A stretch of DNA of 64,000 nucleotides from Alphaproteobacteria bacterium (GCA_030424975.1 JAUHVY010000001.1:1113093-1177092), one strand, 5' to 3'; counted from the stretch's first letter, positions 27,003 through 36,906 are shown. Notes: generated by a model not told the origin, from the sequence alone. A program made the numbers and translations.

Positions 27003-29059
27003 ACACCCAACTCCGTTTCCTCTAACGCTTTGACCTCATCACGCAGGCGGGCGGCCTCTTCGAATTCCAGATCGGCGGCGGCGGCATGCATGCGTTTCTT
27101 CAGCCCCTCTATATACTTACGGAGCTTCGCAGGATCATGCAGAACCTCTTGCGCGGCGCTGTCTGCGGCAATGAGCGGTTTTGTCGCACCCTTTTGCTCG
27201 TATAAATGCTCGAACGCCTTGGATACGTTTTTCTTCACCGTTTGCGGCGTGATACCATGCGCGGCGTTATGTGCCATTTGTTTTTCACGACGGCGCATGG
27301 TTTCATCAATGGCGTATTGCATGGAATCGGTGATCTGATCGGCATAAAGGATCGCCTTACCATCCACGTTACGGGCGGCGCGACCGATGGTTTGCACCAG
27401 TGATGTACGCGAGCGCAGGAACCCTTCCTTATCGGCGTCCAAGATCATAACGCGCATACATTCGGGAATGTCCAACCCCTCTCGCAGCAAGTTAATCCCC
27501 ACCAGCACATCGAACGCACCTGCGCGTAAATCCTGAATGATTTCGATGCGCTCCAATGTATCAACATCGGAATGCAGATACCGCACCTTGATATCATGTT
27601 CGTTCAGATACTCGGTTAAGTTTTCCGCCATTTTTTTGGTTAATGTCGTGACAAGCAATCGCCCGCCCTGTGCGATGATGGCGCGGGCCTCATGCATCAA
27701 ATCATCGACCTGATTTTCCGTCGGGCGGATTTCAATTTCGGGGTCAATCAACCCTGTGGGGCGCACGACTTGTTCGGCGGTAATACCGTCTGATTGCTCC
27801 AGCTCCCATGCGCTTGGGGTGGCGGAAACGAATACCGTCTGGCCGCGCAAATTATTCCATTCATCAAATTGCAACGGACGGTTATCTGTTGCGGCAGGCA
27901 ATCGGAAGCCATGATCAACCAAAACGGTTTTTCGTGCCCTATCGCCGTTATACATCGCGCGTAATTGCGGAATCATGACATGACTTTCGTCAAGGAACAT
28001 AATCGCGTTTTCAGGTAAATATTCAATCAGCGTCGGGGGGGGCGCTCCCGGCGGGCGGCCTGTAAGGTAACGTGAGTAATTCTCAATTCCTTTACAGCTG
28101 CCCGTTGCGGTGAGCATTTCAATATCAAATTTTGTGCGTTGTTCCAGACGCTGCGCCTCCAGAAGCTTACCCTCTCGGTTATAATAATCCAGACGTGATT
28201 TCAAATCTGACTTAATATGTGTGATCGCCTGTTGCATGGTCGGCCCCGGCGTAATGTAGTGTGAATTCGCAAAAATCTGCACGCCTTCAAGGTCTTCGAA
28301 TTTCGCACCCGTCAGCGGGTCAAATTCCGTGATTTGTTCAAGTTCATCCCCAAACAGAGAGAACCGCCATGCACGATCCTCAAAGTGTGCAGGAAAAATC
28401 TCGACCGTATCCCCACGTACACGGAATGATCCGCGCTCAAACGATATATCATTCCGCGTATATTGAAGCTCTACGAATTTTGCGATGATATCTTCACGCT
28501 CTATGGTCATGCCGCGCGTCAACGGAAACGCCATGGCCATATAATCTTCCTTTGATCCGATACCGTAAATACACGACACCGATGCTACGATGATACAATC
28601 TTTGCGCTCAAACAAGGCACGTGTTGCGGCGTGGCGCATGCGGTCTATCTGCTCGTTAATCGAGCTGTCCTTTTCGATGAAAGTATCGGTGCGCGGTACA
28701 TAAGCTTCGGGCTGATAGTAATCATAGTATGACACAAAATATTCCACCGCATTATCGGGAAAGAACGCCTTGAACTCGGCATAGAGCTGCGCCGCCAATG
28801 TTTTATTCGGTGCAAGAATAAGCGCGGGTCGCTGTAATGTTTCAATCACATGCGCCATGGTAAAGGTCTTACCCGTTCCCGTTGCCCCAAGTAAGGACAG
28901 ATCGGTTAAGCCGTCATTTAACCCTTCGACCAATTTGCGGATAGCCTCCGGCTGGTCGCCTGCAGGCGTGTAACTTGAATCAATGCGAAAAGGCTGCGAG
29001 CGGTCGAATTCCGCGGCAACCTGTAATGGACGTTCATTATTCGGGATCATGGCTTTCAT
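26999..29059 (-). CDS. uvrB: UvrABC system protein B
   Basis: DNA damage recognition helicase of nucleotide-excision repair: UvrA loads it on damaged DNA, and UvrC then cuts. Motifs: Walker [11 protein letters not shown], the beta-hairpin [34 protein letters not shown]-type helicase motif VI and a C-terminal UVR domain ([18 protein letters not shown]) that contacts UvrC. Start ATG 29059 is taken (686 residues); the first possible reading from 29101 adds 14 residues. The coding sequence ends inside the start of a small membrane protein gene. Confidence 0.96.
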   Translation of the reverse strand: MKAMIPNNERPLQVAAEFDRSQPFRIDSSYTPAGDQPEAIRKLVEGLNDGLTDLSLLGATGTGKTFTMAHVIETLQRPALILAPNKTLAAQLYAEFKAFFPDNAVEYFVSYYDYYQPEAYVPRTDTFIEKDSSINEQIDRMRHAATRALFERKDCIIVASVSCIYGIGSKEDYMAMAFPLTRGMTIEREDIIAKFVELQYTRNDISFERGSFRVRGDTVEIFPAHFEDRAWRFSLFGDELEQITEFDPLTGAKFEDLEGVQIFANSHYITPGPTMQQAITHIKSDLKSRLDYYNREGKLLEAQRLEQRTKFDIEMLTATGSCKGIENYSRYLTGRPPGAPPPTLIEYLPENAIMFLDESHVMIPQLRAMYNGDRARKTVLVDHGFRLPAATDNRPLQFDEWNNLRGQTVFVSATPSAWELEQSDGITAEQVVRPTGLIDPEIEIRPTENQVDDLMHEARAIIAQGGRLLVTTLTKKMAENLTEYLNEHDIKVRYLHSDVDTLERIEIIQDLRAGAFDVLVGINLLREGLDIPECMRVMILDADKEGFLRSRTSLVQTIGRAARNVDGKAILYADQITDSMQYAIDETMRRREKQMAHNAAHGITPQTVKKNVSKAFEHLYEQKGATKPLIAADSAAQEVLHDPAKLRKYIEGLKKRMHAAAADLEFEEAARLRDEVKALEETELGV

Positions 29060-29098
29060 GCCTAATAGATATACAGCCGTGCGCGCACAAAAACAAAG

Positions 29099-29129
29099 CA
29101 AAAACGCCGCAGGTTTTATCCGTGCGGCG
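29099..29129 (-). terminator. Terminator of the 46-residue small gene
   Basis: On the minus strand CGCCGCA ... TGCGGCG (arms 29123-29129 and 29105-29111) with an 11-nt loop and T5. It lies just upstream of uvrB and ends the small gene at 29173-29313. Confidence 0.75.
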
Positions 29130-29172
29130 CCTTCGTATCAGGCGGAAGTGAGCCCTCCGCTATCTGAAATAT

Positions 29173-29313
29173 CTACTTACCTTTTTTAGTCGGTTTCGAT
29201 GCAGGCTTCTTTGGTGTTGCACTGCATGCTGATGATCCGCAAGATGAACCCATCTTGATCTCCATACTTTTACGGCCTTTAGCGGTCGTGGCTGATGACG
29301 GACGATCCATCAT
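29173..29313 (-). CDS. Small Ser/Lys-rich protein with two cysteines, 46 residues
   Basis: Open frame from ATG 29313 (or 29310) to TAG 29173. The product has a central MGSSCGSSACSATP and a Lys/Pro-rich tail (KKPASKPTKKGK). No signal peptide or membrane segment. The ribosome site is weak, so the call rests mainly on a clean terminator 44 nt after the stop and the tidy coding composition. I do not recognise a family; a ribosomally made modified peptide precursor is possible but there is no modification enzyme nearby. Confidence 0.4.
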   Translation of the reverse strand: MMDRPSSATTAKGRKSMEIKMGSSCGSSACSATPKKPASKPTKKGK

Positions 29314-29424
29314 ATGAGATCAATTTTACGCCTGTTTCATACCCGCGAAAATAAAATTATTTTCAGTTTAAAAAATAATTTATTTGACATTTTTACAGCT
29401 GGCCGCGCGGCTTCACATGCTGAT

Positions 29425-29775
29425 TTAAACGTCTAATGACGATGGCTGCTCTGTAGCAATTGTCCAAATATCATCTGCTGCATTACGTATACCGCCAGTC
29501 GCAATACCGTAATACATCATACCAAGGCCGCCGGCTTTTTCTTTAAAACTACTGCGGATCATATTATTGACCGCCTCATCGAATGCTTCGCGCGTTTCAG
29601 GCAATGTCACCTGACCATCGGCGTTAATAAATGTTTCGCTCATGATTTGCGCAACAATTTGCGGTGTATCGATATCCGGGCGGTTAGTCGCCATACCGTC
29701 AAATTCAGCACGCAAATCGCCCGCCGTAATAAAATCGTGAACCCTGTCCAATGCTTGTTTAGAAAAACCGCTCAT
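29425..29775 (-). CDS. Hypothetical protein, 116 residues
   Basis: A soluble, probably helical protein (MSGFSKQALDRVHDFITAG start, Gly-rich GGLGMMYYGIATGGI late). AAGGTGATG precedes ATG 29775. It has no known motif. An AT-rich, nearly palindromic stretch at 29348-29387 lies after the gene and may act as a weak terminator. Confidence 0.5.
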   Translation of the reverse strand: MSGFSKQALDRVHDFITAGDLRAEFDGMATNRPDIDTPQIVAQIMSETFINADGQVTLPETREAFDEAVNNMIRSSFKEKAGGLGMMYYGIATGGIRNAADDIWTIATEQPSSLDV

Positions 29776-29859
29776 ATCATCACCTTTTACACATAAATAA
29801 AAATGAACATGCGGTTTATATGATTATCAAGAATTTTGCAACATTCCGTTAATTGACGA

Positions 29860-31395
29860 ATGAAACAAAATATATTTATATATATGGAAATAAAAAATAA
29901 TATTTCAGGGACGTTCAAAAATATGAAGTTAAATTTCAATCAAAAGACCGGGTTAATAAGCTATCTGTCCAATCCGTCAAACTGGAGCAATGTATTCAAT
30001 GCGGATTTTTTTACAGACAAAAAAAGGAAATGGGACACCATACATACCAACGGATTGAAAGTGCAAACAAGCCCCGATCACGCACAAGTTTTGGTATCGG
30101 ATGAAAGCACGGGACGAAGCTTGTTTTTTGATAAGACAGAGCGTGGCCATATGAAGGTTACAGACGAACACGGGCGTAGCTTTATTTATGATAACAGTAC
30201 GATATCATCACAAAACCAAATGGTTGCTGATGTTTCCCCCCTGTTTAGCGCGGCGGAATTCGGCCTGACCGAAAAGGATGTTCACGCCGCAATGATTGAC
30301 GATATGAGTAGCGTCTGTCGTTTTGATGCAAGCGGCAATGTGACTATATTTCTGGAAAGCACAGGCCAGCGTGTTGACCTAAACAACGACAAACCCGGTG
30401 TAGAGCAACCCAGCCATCCGGGACGTTTTTTCCACCAAATACCGCTAAATGATGACCAAGTTACAGAATGGGAGATTCACCCCGCCTATGCTCTTACTTT
30501 TGCAAAATTGGTAATTGCAAAGGATTTGAACATTGAGCCTAATCTATATGCGACCAACGAAATTGACGAAGATAAAGCCGCGATATTACTCCAAGAGTAT
30601 TTAAGAACGAAATATGACGAAGATTGGGATGGCCCCGAAGCCTGGCGCCCGATAAAACAAGACAAAGAAAAAGTGCCTGATGTTATGAAACTCGCGGAAA
30701 AGGAATGGAGCGACAGTACCGAATTCGAAGGCTATAGCATTGCCTTGCCCACACGCTTTTTTGTACAGAAAACAGATGCAGGATATGACATTCGTACATC
30801 CAGCGATGCCAAACATAGCATCTGGACACAAGGGCAATTAATGAACATCGCCCTAAATAACAAAATCAACGCCGTGCAAACCGTCTCTGACAAAACATCC
30901 ATCAACTCAGTTTTGCACGTTTTAGGCCATGCAGAAAACACAACAGACCATTTAGATCGTGATTGGAATTTTGCAGTATTACAAACTGGCGCAGCGAAAA
31001 AAGTTGTGCAGTTAATGAACGGTGTGGCGCAAGATAATTTCGGTCTGGATGCATGGAACTATGCGGCTATTACCATAGATGATGAAACATGCATGATTGC
31101 CATGGAGAGCGAGACACTCGAAGGCGTTAAAGCGGCTAATCAGGCAAGCCATGAAATCATGGCTATGATCAAAGACGGAAATACAGATATTGATCGCCTG
31201 CACGACCTGCTCGAAATGGGTGCGGATTATCGGTTTATCGATTACGATCAAACGATGGCGGGAAAAACATTTGCCGATGTCATGATTCAGCACGAAAATT
31301 TTGAATTGCTAGCGGGTATGCGTGATGCACAAGGCATTCATCCGCATCTGGGTGAAGACCACCCGGATGATCACCACCCTGATTTTTTAATTTAG
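29860..31395 (+). CDS. Hypothetical protein with ankyrin-like C-terminal motif and His/Asp-rich tail
   Basis: A reading of 511 residues from ATG 29860; ATG 29923 (after CAGGGACG) is an alternative start that removes 21 residues. No signal peptide or membrane segment, so it looks cytoplasmic. It contains Asp/Asn-rich beta sections in the N-terminal third (VQTSPDHAQVLVSDESTG, VTDEHGRSFIYDN). The last ~75 residues include DLLEMGADYRFIDYDQTM and ADVMIQHENFELLAGM, like a degenerate ankyrin repeat, followed by HPHLGEDHPDDHHPDF, which could bind metal. Function unknown. No terminator seen before the next gene (34 nt). Confidence 0.55.
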   Translation: MKQNIFIYMEIKNNISGTFKNMKLNFNQKTGLISYLSNPSNWSNVFNADFFTDKKRKWDTIHTNGLKVQTSPDHAQVLVSDESTGRSLFFDKTERGHMKVTDEHGRSFIYDNSTISSQNQMVADVSPLFSAAEFGLTEKDVHAAMIDDMSSVCRFDASGNVTIFLESTGQRVDLNNDKPGVEQPSHPGRFFHQIPLNDDQVTEWEIHPAYALTFAKLVIAKDLNIEPNLYATNEIDEDKAAILLQEYLRTKYDEDWDGPEAWRPIKQDKEKVPDVMKLAEKEWSDSTEFEGYSIALPTRFFVQKTDAGYDIRTSSDAKHSIWTQGQLMNIALNNKINAVQTVSDKTSINSVLHVLGHAENTTDHLDRDWNFAVLQTGAAKKVVQLMNGVAQDNFGLDAWNYAAITIDDETCMIAMESETLEGVKAANQASHEIMAMIKDGNTDIDRLHDLLEMGADYRFIDYDQTMAGKTFADVMIQHENFELLAGMRDAQGIHPHLGEDHPDDHHPDFLI

Positions 31396-31428
31396 ACAGA
31401 TCAGAATGTCATATGGTAGAAATCATGC

Positions 31429-31725
31429 ATGACAGATCACGATAAAAATAATGCTGCATTTAACGAAGTTGCGGACATCGAAGCGCAACTTGTTGATATC
31501 CATCGCCGTGAAGTCAGTAAATTACTCGAACGACTTGGCCATACACTTGGCAACGAAGATGCCGCGGCAGAACTTTGCTCACTACTCCCTGACCTTGAGG
31601 CAGGCGAAAACGGAGATCTGGAGGCCATGGGGAACTTCGTCAGACAAATACAAACCCTGATCTACAACCATGAAACCGGTAATCATATTGATTATCAAAC
31701 AGAACATGCCAACGCGTTGGAATAA
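31429..31725 (+). CDS. Hypothetical acidic protein, 98 residues
   Basis: A soluble, acidic, helix-rich protein starting MTDHDKNNAAFNEVADIEAQ. No motif recognised. It sits 33 nt after the 511-residue gene and 6 nt before a PQ-loop transporter gene, and may be co-transcribed with both. Confidence 0.45.
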   Translation: MTDHDKNNAAFNEVADIEAQLVDIHRREVSKLLERLGHTLGNEDAAAELCSLLPDLEAGENGDLEAMGNFVRQIQTLIYNHETGNHIDYQTEHANALE

Positions 31726-31731
31726 ATCACT

Positions 31732-32091
31732 ATGATCGGAATATTATTTTCAACCGTGTCGGTTGTCCTTATTTTTGCATATTTTCCGCAAATCATAACT
31801 CTTATCCGTACGAAAGGGCCATGCAATGATATTTCGGTAACATCATGGTCGATCTGGTTTTACACATCCTTTGTAAGCCTGCTGTACAGCATCTACGAAT
31901 TACATGATTTGAAATTATCGATCGTGAATGGTTTAAACGTATTTTTCATTTGCGTCATCATCGGCACGACCATCTTCAAACGTATTAAGTATCGACATGT
32001 TGCTGTCATATACAAGCAAGATGAAAGTGTAGATAACCTTAGCATACTCCCTGATCTTGAAATTTCGCACAGCGATGAAAAACCTGTTTGA
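31732..32091 (+). CDS. PQ-loop (SemiSWEET-like) membrane transporter
   Basis: A 119-residue membrane protein with three helices: residues 3-21, ~37-58 and ~65-83. The loop motif FAYFPQIITLIRTKG and the following SWSIWFYTSFVSLLYSI are the PQ-loop signature of SemiSWEETs, which form dimers and move sugars or other small solutes. The tail (residues 90-119) is polar and cytoplasmic. It overlaps the longest frame of the LysRS gene, and they may share a transcript. Confidence 0.72.
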   Translation: MIGILFSTVSVVLIFAYFPQIITLIRTKGPCNDISVTSWSIWFYTSFVSLLYSIYELHDLKLSIVNGLNVFFICVIIGTTIFKRIKYRHVAVIYKQDESVDNLSILPDLEISHSDEKPV

Positions 32092-32147
32092 AAGGCGCGG
32101 AAATCTCTGCTATTGCTAAACCCCTGTTTATAAAGGGATTGAAGAAA

Positions 32148-33776
32148 ATGACCACAGAAATCACACCTGACATTGCAATTAAAAACCGTACATGGGCATT
32201 TGAAGAGGCCAAGGCGGTTGTCAAACGGTTGCGCGCGATTGGCCGCGGACAGGTGCAAACACCCGAAAAGGGCTATGTTTTGTTTGAAACGGGATACGGC
32301 CCGTCAGGTTTGCCGCATATCGGCACATTCGGAGAAGTATGCCGTACAACGATGGTCATGCATGCCTTTCAATGCCTGCACCCTGAAATCCCGACGAAGC
32401 TAATTTGCTTTTCTGATGATTTGGACGGCTTCCGTAAAGTACCTACAAACGTACCACAACAAGAGATGCTGGCGAATTATATCGGCTTGCCGCTCACAAA
32501 GGTTCCTAACCCGTTCGACAGCGAATATGAAAGCTTTGGCCACCACAATAACGCGCAACTTCGTGAATTTTTAGATGCATTCGGTTTCGAATATGAATTC
32601 ATGAGCTCGACGGACGATTGCTATCACACCGGGCGTTTTGATGAAACGCTGCTTTTGATGTTAAAGCATCATGAAGAGATTAAAAATGCTGTTCTTCCGA
32701 TTTTAGGTGAAGAACGCGCAGCAACCTATTCACCTTTCTTGCCTGTTTCCCCTTCGAGCGGCAAGGTTTTACAGGTTCCGATCTTAAACACGGATCCTGT
32801 AGCGGGCACAATCACATTCGAAGATGAAGACGGATCAGTAATCACACAAGACGTCACAGGCGGTAAAGTTAAGGCGCAATGGCGTGCGGACTGGGCGCTG
32901 CGTTGGCATGCGTTGGATGTTGATTACGAAATGAGCGGAAAAGATTTAAGAACCTCTGCTGATATCTCAAAACAAATTTTGAAAATACTGGGCAGACCGA
33001 ACCCTGCGGGCTTTCACTATGAGCTTTTCCTTGATGAAAAAGGTGAAAAGATCTCTAAATCAAAAGGAAACGGCCTGAGCATGGAAGAATGGCTGACATA
33101 TGCACCGCATGAAAGCTTGGCTTATTATATGTTCCAGCGCCCGACGTCTGCCAAAAAACTCTATTTCGATGTTATTCCAAAGGCGGTTGACGAGTATATT
33201 ACATTTGTTGAAAAACTACCTGGGCAAGACGCGGCAAAGCAATTAGATAACCCCGCATGGTACATCCACAACGGAGAAGTTCCGCCAAGCCAGCATTCGC
33301 CGATCTCATTTGGCTTATTGCTCAACCTTGTGAATGCGGCCAATACCGATGATGCAGAAACCTTATGGGGCTTCATTCGCCAATATGCACCGGATGCAAC
33401 ACCACAAAGCGCGCCATTCCTTGATCGCTTAGTTGGTTATGCTATTCAATATTACAAGGATTTCGTGCTGCCTGAAAAATCATACCGCGCAGCTGATGAT
33501 CGCGAACGCGCCGCCCTATCGGCTCTTGCAGATAAGCTTGAAACATTGGACACAGGTTTAGATGCTGAGGAATATATGACGGCTGTTTTCGATGCAGGCA
33601 AAGAAAACGGATATGAAAAGGATGAACTTCGTGATTGGTTTCAGGCACTCTATCAAGTACTACTTGGCCAAAACCAAGGACCACGCTTTGGTTCCTTCAT
33701 TGCCCTATATGGTCCGAAAGAAACCGTTAGCCTTATTCGCAGCGCGCTAAATAATGAATTAGCAAAGTCAGCTTAA
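32148..33776 (+). CDS. lysS: Class I lysyl-tRNA synthetase
   Basis: Charges tRNA-Lys with lysine. The class I (archaeal-type) enzyme is unrelated in fold to the class II LysS of most bacteria but is usual in many Alphaproteobacteria. Motifs: HIGH-type PSGLPHIGTFGE near the N-terminus and KMSKS-type GEKISKSKGNGLSM later. Start ATG 32148 is taken because the longer frame from 32088 has an odd leader and a GAAGAAA precedes this ATG; 542 residues, normal for the class. Terminator at 33810-33845. Confidence 0.95.
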   Translation: MTTEITPDIAIKNRTWAFEEAKAVVKRLRAIGRGQVQTPEKGYVLFETGYGPSGLPHIGTFGEVCRTTMVMHAFQCLHPEIPTKLICFSDDLDGFRKVPTNVPQQEMLANYIGLPLTKVPNPFDSEYESFGHHNNAQLREFLDAFGFEYEFMSSTDDCYHTGRFDETLLLMLKHHEEIKNAVLPILGEERAATYSPFLPVSPSSGKVLQVPILNTDPVAGTITFEDEDGSVITQDVTGGKVKAQWRADWALRWHALDVDYEMSGKDLRTSADISKQILKILGRPNPAGFHYELFLDEKGEKISKSKGNGLSMEEWLTYAPHESLAYYMFQRPTSAKKLYFDVIPKAVDEYITFVEKLPGQDAAKQLDNPAWYIHNGEVPPSQHSPISFGLLLNLVNAANTDDAETLWGFIRQYAPDATPQSAPFLDRLVGYAIQYYKDFVLPEKSYRAADDRERAALSALADKLETLDTGLDAEEYMTAVFDAGKENGYEKDELRDWFQALYQVLLGQNQGPRFGSFIALYGPKETVSLIRSALNNELAKSA

Positions 33777-33807
33777 AAACTAAACCTTTGAATATATACA
33801 ATAGTTT

Positions 33808-33846
33808 ATACTCGCAACCACAGATTGGTTGCGAGTATTTTTTTTA
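33808..33846 (+). terminator. Rho-independent terminator of the LysRS gene
   Basis: Ten-bp stem ACTCGCAACC/GGTTGCGAGT (33810-33819 with 33827-33836), 7-nt loop, then T-rich tail. Confidence 0.92.
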
Positions 33847-34104
33847 TGAAAAAAACACCCATATTCAAAAAACACTAAAACACTGTTTTACATTAGAAAA
33901 AACAGGAAAACATTGGAAAACAAACATTTTTCATAAAAATTACCTAAAATTTTAAATAATTTTTAAATATCTGCGCGCTATTATTAAAACATGGGCAGCA
34001 AGCTCATAAGGCAAAACCACTCTTCTTCGAATGTGGGGCAACAAAAAAACGTATATCAGAATTGAAATGCGATAATCAGACTAAATTAGGTAAGAGTTAC
34101 ATAC
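33847..34104. other. AT-rich intergenic region
   Basis: Between the LysRS terminator and the next gene lies strongly AT-rich DNA (33850-33975 especially) with TTTAAATATCT-like stretches that could be a promoter for the 34105 gene. No gene or RNA was recognised. TAGGTAAGAG may be the ribosome site for that gene. Confidence 0.4.
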
Positions 34105-34614
34105 ATGCTAAGTATAGAAAACGCGAGGCCGACGGCCAAAAGATTATTACACCACATAGAGGTTTTCGAAGCCTTTTGCACAGGTGATGAACTGTACACT
34201 CCCGATAAATTCAGAGAGATTAATCAAGAGCTGAGCGTCGGCGCAGTTTTAATGATCGGCCGCCATCGCTATCAAAAAGATATCGACGGAAAGCACCTTT
34301 TATGGCGTGGCCTGGATGATAACGAATACGATCTTGGCAATGTAAACAATGCAAATGTAATGCGTGATTACCCTGGTTTTCATGCAAAACGATCATTATC
34401 TTTAGGCTCAAATCATGTCATAAACAGCGAGATCATCCCTGCTCCGCATGGACGAGGCAATTTATGTATCGTAACCATGGAAGACGGGAGCACCGGCATT
34501 GCACCGAATTACCGCATGGCATTACGTAATGCAGCTTTAAAAATGCATCTCACAGCTAAGTTTAATCATTTCTCATTAGCTAATGTGTGGAACCGTGTGT
34601 GGGGTCATGCCTAA
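34105..34614 (+). CDS. Hypothetical protein, 169 residues
   Basis: A soluble protein without motif I know. Features: MIGRHRYQKDIDGKHLLWRG in the middle and IVTMEDGSTGIAPNYRMAL later; many Asn/Asp/His. It ends 4 nt before the stop of the converging phosphodiesterase gene. Likely cytoplasmic; a paralogue is not seen in this window. Confidence 0.45.
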   Translation: MLSIENARPTAKRLLHHIEVFEAFCTGDELYTPDKFREINQELSVGAVLMIGRHRYQKDIDGKHLLWRGLDDNEYDLGNVNNANVMRDYPGFHAKRSLSLGSNHVINSEIIPAPHGRGNLCIVTMEDGSTGIAPNYRMALRNAALKMHLTAKFNHFSLANVWNRVWGHA

Positions 34615-34617
34615 GGT

Positions 34618-35529
34618 TTATGGCGACCAATCTTCATAGTCTCTGCTTGGCCCATCATATTTAAGCAAACGATTTAATTGCATACGAACCTTATCAGGCT
34701 CATCAACCTTAGATAATACAATAGGTATCGCAGGCTCGGTTCTTGCCACATATTCCAGTACCCGCAATATGTCATAGTCGGAATCTTCTCCGGTAACGCG
34801 GTCGTTTCCGGTTGAAATTTGCAAACCGACTCCCATATGCTTGGCCCAATCCACTAATTTGGGTCTGTAATCCCCGTATGTACAATCCAGTGCTGAAAAA
34901 TTGATTTCGTCTTGTAAGCTTTTCAATGTGTCATAAGCACTGTCTTTATAATCATCTGTTAAAGGCTCATAATTTTCACCTACATTTTCTTCACCAAACA
35001 AAATACGCGTTTTAATGGCAGGCACTAATTGTATATCTTCTGATTTTTCGCGGAATTTACGCAATAAATCCCATTTATATGATGAAATAATAAAACGATT
35101 ATCCGAATAAGAATGTGCTTCTATCGCTTTAAGAATGGGATCAACACAATTCTCATCCTTGACATCCAAATTTACAATCACATCCATATGCGCATATTCT
35201 TCACACAAAGCCATGACGTCGTCCAAAGTGGGGACTCTGTTCCCTCCCCCAATATCAAACTCCTGTATTTCTTCAAGAGTCAAATCACAAACATTTGCTG
35301 TAACGTCATGTTGCGTAATATGCATACCGATTTCTTGATCATGTATAACAACCGGAACGCCATCTGCAGATAAAATCACATCCAGCTCTATGCCATCGGC
35401 ACCATTTTCCAACGCATAACGAAAAGCGCTCAGGCTATTTTCAGGCACTTGCTCATTATGCGGATGATCAATCCCTAAATTATGGGTTGGCCCATACCCC
35501 CTGTGGCCAATTAAATTCAGTTTCTTCAT
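34618..35529 (-). CDS. Glycerophosphodiester phosphodiesterase family protein (first of two)
   Basis: A 303-residue protein of the GDPD family, which splits glycerophosphodiesters to glycerol-3-phosphate and an alcohol. Motifs: LIGHRGYG (catalytic His and Arg), PENSLSAFRYALENGADGIELDV (metal Glu and Asp) and VVIHDQEI with His. No signal peptide, so it is probably cytoplasmic. It is divergent from a second GDPD gene (90 nt between starts). Shared features are IKTRILFGEENV in this protein and IKTVQLFGEENV in the other, so they are paralogues. Confidence 0.86.
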   Translation of the reverse strand: MKKLNLIGHRGYGPTHNLGIDHPHNEQVPENSLSAFRYALENGADGIELDVILSADGVPVVIHDQEIGMHITQHDVTANVCDLTLEEIQEFDIGGGNRVPTLDDVMALCEEYAHMDVIVNLDVKDENCVDPILKAIEAHSYSDNRFIISSYKWDLLRKFREKSEDIQLVPAIKTRILFGEENVGENYEPLTDDYKDSAYDTLKSLQDEINFSALDCTYGDYRPKLVDWAKHMGVGLQISTGNDRVTGEDSDYDILRVLEYVARTEPAIPIVLSKVDEPDKVRMQLNRLLKYDGPSRDYEDWSP

Positions 35530-35619
35530 TTGTTTGACGAACCTATTATTCTTTGTATATTATTGGCGGATAATATTATAAAAACACAAAAAAAACAATT
35601 TAAAGTAAACGGGTGATAT

Positions 35620-36906
35620 ATGTCTTTTGTAATTCTTGGCCATCGTGGCATGGGACCAACTGCGCGCATTAAGGATTTGCCGGAAAACTTCCTACCGGAA
35701 AATACTCTAGTGTCTTTTCAAGAATCTTTGGATCTGGGGGCTGACGGCCTCGAATTTGATGTACAACTTACGCAAGACGGAGAATTGGCGGTTATTCACA
35801 CCGATCAAATGAAACGCATTGCCAAAGATGAAGGCATAGAATTTGAAGATGCAGAGAAACTTTCATCGCAATTTAACATGGCCTCCCTCGCAGCATATGA
35901 TGTCGGAAACGGTCACAACGTTCCAAAACTCAGAGAAGTTTTAGATTTCATCGTTGAGCGTAATGAAGAATACCGCCTGCAAACAGGTAAGAACCTTGTG
36001 GTAAACATTGAACTGAAAAGCGACGGCACGGCAGCCCCCGTTTATGATATGATTTCCGAATATATTGCAGACGGACGATTGGACAAAGACGACTTTGTTT
36101 TCAACAGTTTTGAATGGGACAGACTACGTGAGTTACGCGCATGCGATGATGACCTAAAAATAATGCCAGCCATTAAAACCGTGCAATTATTCGGCGAAGA
36201 AAATGTCATAATCCCCGGGTGGCGTGTGAAAGAAGGGACACCATATACAGATGAAGGCTTGGACAGATTAAAAGCCTTTCACGAAGAGGTCGGTGTCCAC
36301 GCATTTGACTGCATCATTTTTGATCTGAGGCCTGAAATGATTGAATTTGCAGAGCAAAACGGCGTCGGACTGTTCACATCAACCTCGAATGAAAACGTAA
36401 GCGCCGGAAGTATTCAGGGCTCGCTTTCAATCATGATTGATGCATCCAGACGGTTAAAATTCACAGGTTTCAGGGCGGACAACGTCGATGAAACAAGAAA
36501 ATTTGTTGATGCCATCAGATCAACAAAATCACTTATTGATATGGGTAAAATTCGTGAAGAAGATGTTCAATTAAAAGACACAAGCCCTCAACGTCATATT
36601 ATAGATGATATAACCGAACTTACACTTCGCCCGTCCTCTGATGAGCCAACCGTAAGAAAGAATTCTATCATTGATTCCAACGGTGAAAACCATAACCTTG
36701 CCCCGGGAATACCAATTGATGATGACTGGCAACAAGCGTCAGATGGTTCGGGTGTTAAAAAGAAACGCATGATCGACCTAATGATTACACGCCACACCCC
36801 TGCGGCAAACGATGACGATCTTCAGGCGGAGACAAATACGGCTGAAACTAAGGTTCCGAGCGTTGATGATGATAGCAATACGCCGGAAGGTTTTAACAAC
36901 AGCTAA
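35620..36906 (+). CDS. Glycerophosphodiester phosphodiesterase family protein with C-terminal extension
   Basis: A 428-residue GDPD family protein: ILGHRGMGP, PENTLVSFQESLDLGADGLEFDV and AVIHTDQM carry the catalytic residues. The GDPD domain ends near residue 310. The last ~120 residues form an acidic, Asp/Ser/Thr-rich, probably disordered tail that ends DDDSNTPEGFNNS and is absent from the divergent paralogue at 34618-35529. No signal peptide. GGGTGAT precedes the ATG. The tail could be a targeting, binding or secretion segment (inference). Confidence 0.83.
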   Translation: MSFVILGHRGMGPTARIKDLPENFLPENTLVSFQESLDLGADGLEFDVQLTQDGELAVIHTDQMKRIAKDEGIEFEDAEKLSSQFNMASLAAYDVGNGHNVPKLREVLDFIVERNEEYRLQTGKNLVVNIELKSDGTAAPVYDMISEYIADGRLDKDDFVFNSFEWDRLRELRACDDDLKIMPAIKTVQLFGEENVIIPGWRVKEGTPYTDEGLDRLKAFHEEVGVHAFDCIIFDLRPEMIEFAEQNGVGLFTSTSNENVSAGSIQGSLSIMIDASRRLKFTGFRADNVDETRKFVDAIRSTKSLIDMGKIREEDVQLKDTSPQRHIIDDITELTLRPSSDEPTVRKNSIIDSNGENHNLAPGIPIDDDWQQASDGSGVKKKRMIDLMITRHTPAANDDDLQAETNTAETKVPSVDDDSNTPEGFNNS

